A stretch of 64,000 nucleotides of DNA. Origin: Triticum aestivum. Its lineage: Eukaryota; Streptophyta; Magnoliopsida; Poales; Poaceae. Numbering within the stretch: the stretch's first letter is position 1; each line of letters starts with the position of its first letter. The notes under the pieces are model-generated. The model did no database searches, was not told where the DNA came from, and worked only from the letters and a program-made list of their open reading frames with translations. The DNA is taken from assembly GCF_018294505.1 (NCBI RefSeq), contig NC_057801.1:198404538-198468537 (forward strand). The letters run 5' to 3'. Below are positions 57,205 to 64,000 of this stretch, in pieces. The translations under genes and the position numbers were made by a program.

Positions 57205-57797
57205 CGGTATTCATAAAAGATTTAACACAATCAAACTTAGATTCGATACCTGGCTCCTTACCTTCATCGAGTTCCCAATCTTCAGAGTTGCGTTTAATTC
57301 TTTCTAAAAGATCCCACCAGAATTCAATAGTCTTCCTCATAAAGGAACTAGTACAAGAAGTATAGAGCATGGATTGATCATTACGAGAAAGCCGAGCATA
57401 AAAATTCTGAATAATAATTTCTCTCGAGAGCTCATGATTGGGGCATGAATATAACATTGAATGAAGCCTCCCCCAAGCTAGAGCAATCTTTCTCCTTCAT
57501 GAGGCCAAAAATTCTATATATAATTCCGATCACGATGAACTAGATGCATAGGATAATTTTTTTGATGGAATTCCAATTTCAACCGATTCCAGTTCCAAGA
57601 CCAATATGATCGCATATCCTATACCATGTCAATGCCTTTCCCTTCAAAGATAAAGGGAAAACCTTCTTCTTAGCTTCATCTTCGGGCAAACCTACAAGCT
57701 TAAACAATCCACAAATTTCATCCACATATATCAAGTGCATATCAGGATGTTCGGTTCCATCTCTTGCATAAGGATTAGCTAGCAATTTTTCTACCAA
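57140..57797 (-). pseudogene. Athila-type gag fragments
   Basis: 57797-57579 has EDEAKKKVFPLSLKGKALTWYR, the retrotransposon Gag core; 57457-57140 has CPNHELSREIIIQNFYARLSRNDQSML and LLERIKRNSEDWELDEGKE. Shifts separate the pieces and the start is lost in 57798-57930. Confidence 0.78.
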
Positions 57798-57993
57798 ACC
57801 CGAAGGAATTTCATATTCAATATTTTTAGTAGGTGCAGTAGGTTGAAGGGAAACTAATTGTGGTTCCGGTCAAGGCGAAGATACGCCGAACAAACCCCTC
57901 AAAGGATTGTTTTCCATAGTAACAAGTGACAATAAATTTCAACACGTAGTAATAATTTTTCCTTACCAATTTCCACTTACCAAGAGCGCTTCA

Positions 57994-58012
57994 CTCCCCG
58001 GAAATGGCGCCA
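57994..58012 (-). promoter_or_regulatory. primer-binding site, tRNA-Asp type
   Basis: TGGCGCCATTTCCGGGGAG on the minus strand, 11 bases after the LTR end. Typical of Athila-lineage elements. Confidence 0.8.
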
Positions 58013-58023
58013 GAAAATAGCCT

Positions 58024-58630
58024 TGATGACCTACAAGTATATGGGGTCCATTGTAGCCTTTTGAATAAGTAAGAGTGTCGAACGCAGCGAGGAGCAGAAG
58101 GAAATGACAAGTGGTTTTCAGCAAGGTAATGTTTGCAAGTGCTAAAATTGTAAGTAACAAAGTAGTTTGATAGCAAGATAATTTGTAACGATCAAGTAAT
58201 GGCAGTAGTAACAAAAGTGTAGCAAGGTAGCCCAATCCTTTTGAGGCAAAGGACAGGCCAAAACGGTCTCTTATGATAAGCAAAGTGTTCTTGAGGGTAC
58301 ACGAGAATTTCATCTAGTCACTTTCATCATGTTGGCTTAATTTGTGTTCGCTACTTTGATAATTTGGTATGTGGGTGGACCGGTGCTTAGGTGATGTTCT
58401 TATTTGAACTACCTCCTACTTATGATTAACCCCCTCTCAAGCATCCGCGAATACTAGAAAAGTATTAACAATAAAATCTAACCATAGCATTAAGTTTTTG
58501 GATCCAATCGATCCCTTACGGAATAGCGCATAAACAAGGGTTTAAGCTTCTGTCACTCTCGCAACCCATCATCTAATAACTACTCCACAATGCATTCCCT
58601 TAGGCCCAAATATGGTGAACTGTCATGTAG
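58024..58630 (-). repeat. 5' LTR of the Athila-type element, truncated
   Basis: Matches 49408-50011. The match stops at ...GTCATGTAG where the plus-strand LTR begins. Confidence 0.88.
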
Positions 58631-60197
58631 TGATATGTCCCAACGTATCTATAATTTTTGATTGTTGCATGCTGTTATATTACCATTCTTGGATGTTTTA
58701 CAATCATTTTATAGTCATTTTATATCATTTTTGGTACTAACCTATTGACATAGTCCCCAGTGCCAGTTGTTGTTTTCTGCATGTTTTTTACATCGCAAGA
58801 AATCAATATCAAATGGAGTCCAAATGCAGCGAAACTTCTTGAGGATTTTTTGGGCCAGAAGACATCCAGTGGGCCAAGGAAGCATGTGGGGATTGCCTCG
58901 AGGGGGCAACACACACCATGGCACGCCTGGGGGCCAAGGCGCGCCCAGGTGGGTTGTGCCCACCTCGGGTGCCCCTGAACTGCCTATTTGCTCTATAAAT
59001 ACCCCAATACTCCAAAAACCCTAGGGGAGTCGATGAAAATCAATTCCAGCCATTGTAGAGTCCAGAACCACCAGATCCAATCTAGCCACCATCACGGAGG
59101 GGTTAACCACTTCCATTGGTGCTTCTCCGATGATGCGCGAGTAGTTTTTTGTAGACCTACGGGTCCGTAGTTAGTAGCTAGATGTCTTACTCTCTCTCTC
59201 TCTCTCTCTTGATTATCAATACAATGGTCTCTTGGAGATCCATATGATGTAAGCTTTTGTGGTGTGTTTGTTGGGATCTGATGAACTTTGAGTTTATGAT
59301 CAAATCTATGTTTTTATCCATGAAAGTTAGTTGAGTCTTTTTATCTCTTATATGCATGATTACTTATAGCCTCGTATTTCTTCTCCGATATTTGGGTTTT
59401 GTTTTGCCAACTTGATCTATTTATCTTGCAATGGGAAGGGGTGCTTTGTGATGGGTTCGATCTTACGGTGCTTGATCCCAGTGACAGAAGGGGAAACAAC
59501 ACAAATGTATCGTTGCAATTAAGGATAACAAGATGGGGTCTACTTCTACATAAATAGATCTTGTCTACATCATGTCACCATTCTTATTGCATTACTCTGT
59601 TTCTCCATGAACTTAATACACTAGATGCATGCTGGATAGCGGTCGATGTGTGGAGTAATAATAGTAGATGCAGGCAGGAGTCGGTCTACTAATCTTGGAC
59701 GTGATGCCTATACAATGATCATTGCTTGGATATCATCATGATTATTTGAAGTGCCCAATAGTAATTGTTTTTCCACCGTTTGCTATTTTTCTCGAGAGAA
59801 GCCACTAGTGAAACCTATGGCCCTCGGGTCTCTTTTCATCATATTTCCCTTTGCGGTCTATTTTCCTTTGCATTTATTTTTAGATCTATTAAACCAAAAT
59901 ACAAAAATACCTTGATGCAATTTATTCGTTCTGCGATCTATTTATCCTATCTACCACTTTTACCTCACATTATTTGCCTATCTTGAGGCGACGTACCCGA
60001 AAGGGATTGACAACCCCTTTAACACGTCAGGTTGCGAGTATTTGTTATTTGTGTGCAGGTGTTGTTTACATGGTGTGAGGAGGTTCTCCTACTAGTTTGA
60101 TAACCTTGGTCTCATCACTGAGGGAATACCTACCGTCGCTATACTGCATCATCCCTTCCTCTTTGGGGAAATACCGACGTAGTTCTAGCAGACATCA
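58631..60197 (+). repeat. 5' LTR of the pol-less Athila-like element (1567 bp)
   Basis: TGATATGTCCC to GCAGACATCA. TATAAAT at 58994-59000 follows the GC-rich AGGCGCGCCCAGG/GTGGGTTGTGCCCAC module; a (TC)n run lies at 59190-59209 in the transcribed part. Confidence 0.88.
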
Positions 60198-60208
60198 AAA
60201 GGAATTTT

Positions 60209-60226
60209 TAGCGCCATTGCCGGGGA
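60209..60226 (+). promoter_or_regulatory. primer-binding site, tRNA-Asp type
   Basis: TAGCGCCATTGCCGGGGA, 11 bases after the LTR end; differs from the standard TGG start by one base. Confidence 0.75.
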
Positions 60227-60404
60227 GGATCTTCAACATCAACTAGGTTCCTAATCACGAATCTCATCTCCTCGCAATTTACTTTATTTGCCATTTGCCT
60301 CTCGTTTTCCCCTCCCCTGCTTCACAAAAATTAGCCTTTTTATTCGCCCTCTTTTTTGTTCGCTGTTTTCTCGTTAGATCTTTTATTTGCTTGAACTTGT
60401 CACC

Positions 60405-60926
60405 ATGAGTGACTTTGGTATGGAAGAAACAGATGATGGCCTAACTCCTAAAATGGAGTGTACGGGTAATCTGCATGCCAAAACTTTTGTCTTGGGGCAA
60501 GGGAATTTTAAAGGAAAAGAACATATCCAAGAATTTTTCAATTGTGTCGGAGAATTAAGTCTCGATGACATTCCTATACTTAAAAGGACTAAATCTTATG
60601 AGGAAGCTATTTCGGCACTTGTTCTGAAACTTGAAACTAGATTTATTCATACTCATCCTACCTTGCAAAGATTTTTCTATGATTTGCCCTTTATAAAGGA
60701 TCCTAAAGCTAAAAAGTTAGCCACTCTTGTTTTGATGAATGAATTTGACTACATAATACGGGAAGCTAGGGAAATCTTTGATTTTTATGGCATGAATTGT
60801 GAAAAACCCGTGATTGATGAAATTCTTTATAATATTGACTATGCTTTAAGACATTTTCTTGGAGATAGCCAAATCTTTGATGAGAATCTTAAAAAGCAAG
60901 TCCCAGTTTTAGATATGATCCAATAA
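60405..60926 (+). CDS. 173-residue Gag-position ORF of the pol-less element, function unknown
   Basis: ATG at 60405 (MSDFGMEETDDGL) lies about 180 bp after the primer site, where gag normally begins. The product is hydrophilic and helical-looking (EEAISALVLKLETRFIHTHPTLQRFFYDLPF, KAKKLATLVLMNEFDYIIREAREIF), without a zinc knuckle or the Gag core seen in the neighbouring Athila element. It ends at TAA 60924-60926. Presence of an intact frame in a pol-less element suggests some retained use, or simply youth. Confidence 0.5.
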   Translation: MSDFGMEETDDGLTPKMECTGNLHAKTFVLGQGNFKGKEHIQEFFNCVGELSLDDIPILKRTKSYEEAISALVLKLETRFIHTHPTLQRFFYDLPFIKDPKAKKLATLVLMNEFDYIIREAREIFDFYGMNCEKPVIDEILYNIDYALRHFLGDSQIFDENLKKQVPVLDMIQ

Positions 60927-63482
60927 GTTTTTAACGATGTTAATCAACATTATTATTGGATCACTGCCGGAAATCAATGGGGTTATGATAAAAAAGCAAC
61001 TTTATAGTGCTAAGGTTTCGATGGATAATGTGTTTTATGTCTTATTTACAAAACCTCCTGACACAAATACCTCCAAGGTAAACAAGGATAAGGGTGACAA
61101 AACTTAGATCCTACGCGTTATGCCTAGCTAGGGGCGTAAAACGATAGCGCTTATTGGGAGGCAACCCAATGAATTTTTGCTTTTTGCTTTATGTTCTTGT
61201 GTGTTAGCACAATTATGCTACTGTTATTATTGTGTTTTTTGTGTTTTAGTAAGTGTTTGTGCCAAGCAAGGCCTTTGGGATGATTTGGGTGAAAGTTGCT
61301 TTGATCTTGCTGAAAAACAGAAACTTTGCGCTCATGAGATTATTTGTCATTTTTAACATAAGAGCTCTTATGAGTTGATTATTTTTTCAGAAGATTAATA
61401 GACAAATCTCTCAAGTCAAAAATTTATTTCAGAATTTTTGGAGTTACAGAAGTTTCGAAATATTCAGATTGCTACAGACTGTTCTGTTTTTGACAGATTC
61501 TGTTTTCTTTGCGTTGTGTGCTTGTTTTGATGATTCTATGGTTTTCTTTGATGAGTTTTTGTCATAGAAAAGTTGGTAGATATAATGCAAAAACAAAATA
61601 CGAATAGGTTTGCAACAATACTTATAGTAGTGGTTTTCTTTGTTATACTAACGGATCTCATGAAGGTTTTGTTGAGTTTTGTGTGATTGAAGTTTTCAAG
61701 TTTTGGGTGATCTTACGATGTATGAAGGAATAAGGATTAGCAAAAGGCTAAGCTTGGGGATGCCCGAATCACCCCAAGATAATATTCAAATAAGTAGCAA
61801 GCAACTAAGCTTGGGGATGCCCCCGAGTGGCATCCCCACTTTCTTCTAACAACCATCGGTATTTTACTTGAAGCTATATTTTTATTCGTCACATATTATG
61901 AGTTCTGCTTGGAGCGTCTTGTATGATATGAGTCTTTGCTTTTTTTGCTTTGTGTTCTAAGTCTTGAATCCTTGCTGGACACACCCTTTGAGAGAGCCAA
62001 AAAATATGCTATGCTTGCTCCTATGCCTCACTTAAATTTTTAGAGCCATGGATTTGCTCTAGTACTTCACTTATATCATTTTGAGCACGGTATGCTTTGT
62101 TATTTTTGAAGAAATGATCTCATGATTAACTTAGTTTTATTTGGGAGTTAGTAAATTTTTAAGAAATTCTCTCTTTCTTCACTTATATTATTTTGAGAGA
62201 AAGAAAAATTATGCTCATGATCTTCACTTAAATTTGTTTGAGCTTATCAAAAGCAACATATGAAAATAGTCTCCAAGTGATAGATATCCAAGGAGGATAT
62301 AATTAAAACTTTCATGAAGATCATTGGACAAATAAACTTGATTCTTAGTAATGGTTTTTAGATATGACGATATGATATGTGAGTCAAGTTGATGAGTAAT
62401 TGTGCTTTAGTAAAAATATTGATGTTAAGGTTTGTGATTCCCTATGCAAGCACGAAAGTCAATAGTTATGCAATGAAATTTATATCATACTTACGGTGCA
62501 TTATTCGGTGTTACTTATGCTTAATGCTTGGGTACGAGATTTTTCGCTTTTTGGTTGGTCGCTTCTCAATCTTTTTGCTTGCATTCATTTTGCACTAAGC
62601 GTAGTCACTACTTGTGCATCCAAAACCCTTTAAACTAGTTTTGCCTTATGAGTCCACTATACCTACATATATGCGGTATTTCCATGCCGTTCTAAGTAAA
62701 TTTGCATGTGCCATCTCTAATTTTCAAAATAAATTTCTCTTTTGTGTGCTCTACCGCCCGCGAGGCAATGAAGGCTGACCAATATTTTCCATGCTAGATG
62801 TGTTATTCTCAAGATGAGCGTTTATTCACTTGTCATTGCACGAGAGTACGGCAAAGGTATTAGAAATTCCCAGCCCCGAAATGAAAAATTAATTTGCTTT
62901 ATGTTGTCAAATAATAAATTCCTTGGAAGGTGTTGGTATGGAGGGCAACCGTGGATTCGGCTAGCCATGGAAAGTGAAAGTAATGGTGGAAAAAGGAATA
63001 AACTTTATTTTCTGTTTGGGAACCACCTATGATGTACCTAGCATGGAAAGTGTTGGGATCTCTAAGTCATTTTCGTTGGTGGGAAAAGTATGCCTCTCAA
63101 GGGGCCTTTCTTTTACTTATGTATTTTTTATTTTTGAATTTGAGTCTCCATCTTCTCTTATAAAGCACCAACTAAGGGGCACTATAATCGTATTTGAGCA
63201 TTGGGTGTAGCTAATATTCGAGTGTGTTTCATGAATAGATCAATGATTGAGCATAATGGGCTTTGGATAACTTGCTTTAGTGTTGATATTTTGAAAGACA
63301 TGGTTGCTTGTTGGTATGCTTGAGTATAAAGTCTTCATTTCAAAACTAGACTATTCCTTTGAATCATATAAAAGTCCAAATGTCCATGCTATAAAAAAAG
63401 AAATGCGATGAACATGTTAGGCAGCATACCGCATCAAAAATTCTGTTTTTATCATTTACCTACTTGAGGATGAGCAGGAATT
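60927..63482 (+). other. non-coding interior of the pol-less element
   Basis: No protein-like frame above background. Two internal copies of the polypurine-like motif AAGCTTGGGGATGC occur at about 61751 and 61808. Confidence 0.65.
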
Positions 63483-63496
63483 AAGCTTGGGGATGC
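63483..63496 (+). promoter_or_regulatory. polypurine tract before the 3' LTR
   Basis: AAGCTTGGGGATGC abuts the 3' LTR start TGATACG. Confidence 0.8.
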
Positions 63497-64000
63497 TGAT
63501 ACGTCCCCAACGTATCTATAATTTTTTATTGTTCCATGCTGTAATATTATCATTCTTGGATGTTTGACAATCATTTTATAGTCATTTTATATCATTTTTT
63601 GGTACTACACTATTGACATAGTGCCCAGTGCCAGTTGCTGTTTTCTGCATGTTTTTTACATTGCAGAAAATCAATATCAAACAGAGTCCAAATGCAGCAA
63701 AACTTCTTAAGGTTTTTTTGGGCCAGAAGACATCCAATGGGCCAAGGAAGCACCTAGGGGGGGTGCCCGGAGGGGGGCAGCACCCCCCCTAGGCGCGCCC
63801 AGGTGGGTTGTGCCCACCTCGGGTGCACCCTGAACCGCCTCTTTGCTCTATAAATACCCCAATATTCCAGAAACCCTAGGGGAGTCGACGAAAATCAATT
63901 CCAGCCGCCACAGAGTCCAGAACCACCAGGTCCAATCTAGACACCATCACAGAGGGGTTCACCACTTCCATTGGTGCCTCTCCGATGATGCGTGAGTAGT
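63497..64000 (+). repeat. 3' LTR of the pol-less element, first 504 bp
   Basis: Aligns with 58631 onwards, including TATAAAT at 63849-63855, but the stretch before the GC module differs: here a GC hairpin (about 63753-63794) replaces the 5' LTR sequence. Confidence 0.88.

Larger units (their letters stand above)
49408..58630 (-). mobile_element. Athila-type gypsy element, decayed, cut in its 5' LTR
   Basis: On the minus strand: partial 5' LTR (58630-58024), tRNA-Asp-type primer site, gag, protease, RT, RNase H, integrase, an extra ORF, a polypurine tract and the 3' LTR (50897-49408). Gag (FYARLS, ERIKRNSEDWELDEG) and RT (FLDGYSGFSQI, VFMDDFSVYG) are Athila-lineage in style. At least ten frameshifts or stops occur. 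The remaining 5' LTR would lie right of the window because a plus-strand element is inserted at 58631. Confidence 0.88.
58631..64000 (+). mobile_element. pol-less Athila-like element (LARD-type), runs off the window
   Basis: 5' LTR 58631-60197, tRNA-Asp-like primer site, one short ORF (60405-60926), 2.5 kb without coding sequence, polypurine tract and the start of the 3' LTR at 63497. No protease, RT or integrase. The LTR start (TGATAYGTCCC) and primer site match the Athila group, so mobilisation would rely on an autonomous relative. Inserted in the 5' LTR of the minus-strand element; left flank TGTAG, right flank outside. Confidence 0.85.

Overview
This is a stretch of large, repeat-dense grass nuclear DNA, most likely Triticeae (wheat, Aegilops or barley relatives). 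The evidence is nested Ty3/gypsy and Ty1/copia LTR retrotransposons with exact 5-bp target-site duplications (TSDs), a Stowaway MITE with the CTCCCTC...GAGGGAG ends common in Triticeae, LINE remnants, and Athila-type elements with tRNA-Asp-like primer-binding sites. I see no host protein-coding gene and no tRNA, rRNA or CRISPR. Family names would need a repeat-library search, so I give lineages only.

Layout. 1-5728: two members of one gypsy family in opposite orientations. A minus-strand copy (gag, protease, 5' LTR 3096-3575) cuts into the 3' part of a plus-strand copy (3' LTR 5256-5728). 5906-9960: a LINE 3' end split by a short-LTR element without pol (6279-9785, TSD ATTCT), which itself carries a TIR DNA transposon (7619-9013). 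10116-15420: a Stowaway MITE, a minus-strand LINE fragment, a long-TIR MITE, a Mutator-like stretch with a palindrome array, and AT-rich repeats. 15425-21720: another minus-strand LINE fragment split by a nearly intact copia element (16069-21090). 23774-48244: one gypsy element with TSD GCGTA, holding a solo LTR (28519-29693, TSD CCAGG) and a complete minus-strand chromovirus-type gypsy element with 4.3-kb LTRs (33045-47258, TSD AAGAG; it contains two assembly gaps). 49408 to beyond the end: a decayed minus-strand Athila-type element whose 5' LTR is cut at 58631 by a plus-strand, pol-less Athila-like element running off the window.

Most interesting content. The family at 3576-5728 and 23774-48244 shows gag and protease but no reverse transcriptase or integrase. 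Between protease and 3' LTR it carries a gene on the opposite strand. That antisense gene has its own TATA-like box, an N-terminal plant 'putative gypsy-type transposon' (Transposase_28-like) domain, a coiled coil and a conserved C-terminus. It also has spliceosomal introns: one at the same protein position and phase in two diverged copies, and two more whose removal joins the reading frame exactly. Introns lying antisense to the genomic RNA would not be removed during retrotransposition, which can explain their persistence.

A second theme is promoter reuse. The minus-strand Athila element has an extra ORF after integrase, preceded by what looks like a copy of the LTR core-promoter module, including a perfect 24-bp palindrome. 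Assembly caution applies to 35300-37717, where LTR identity falls abruptly and a 228-bp tandem repeat sits between two N gaps.
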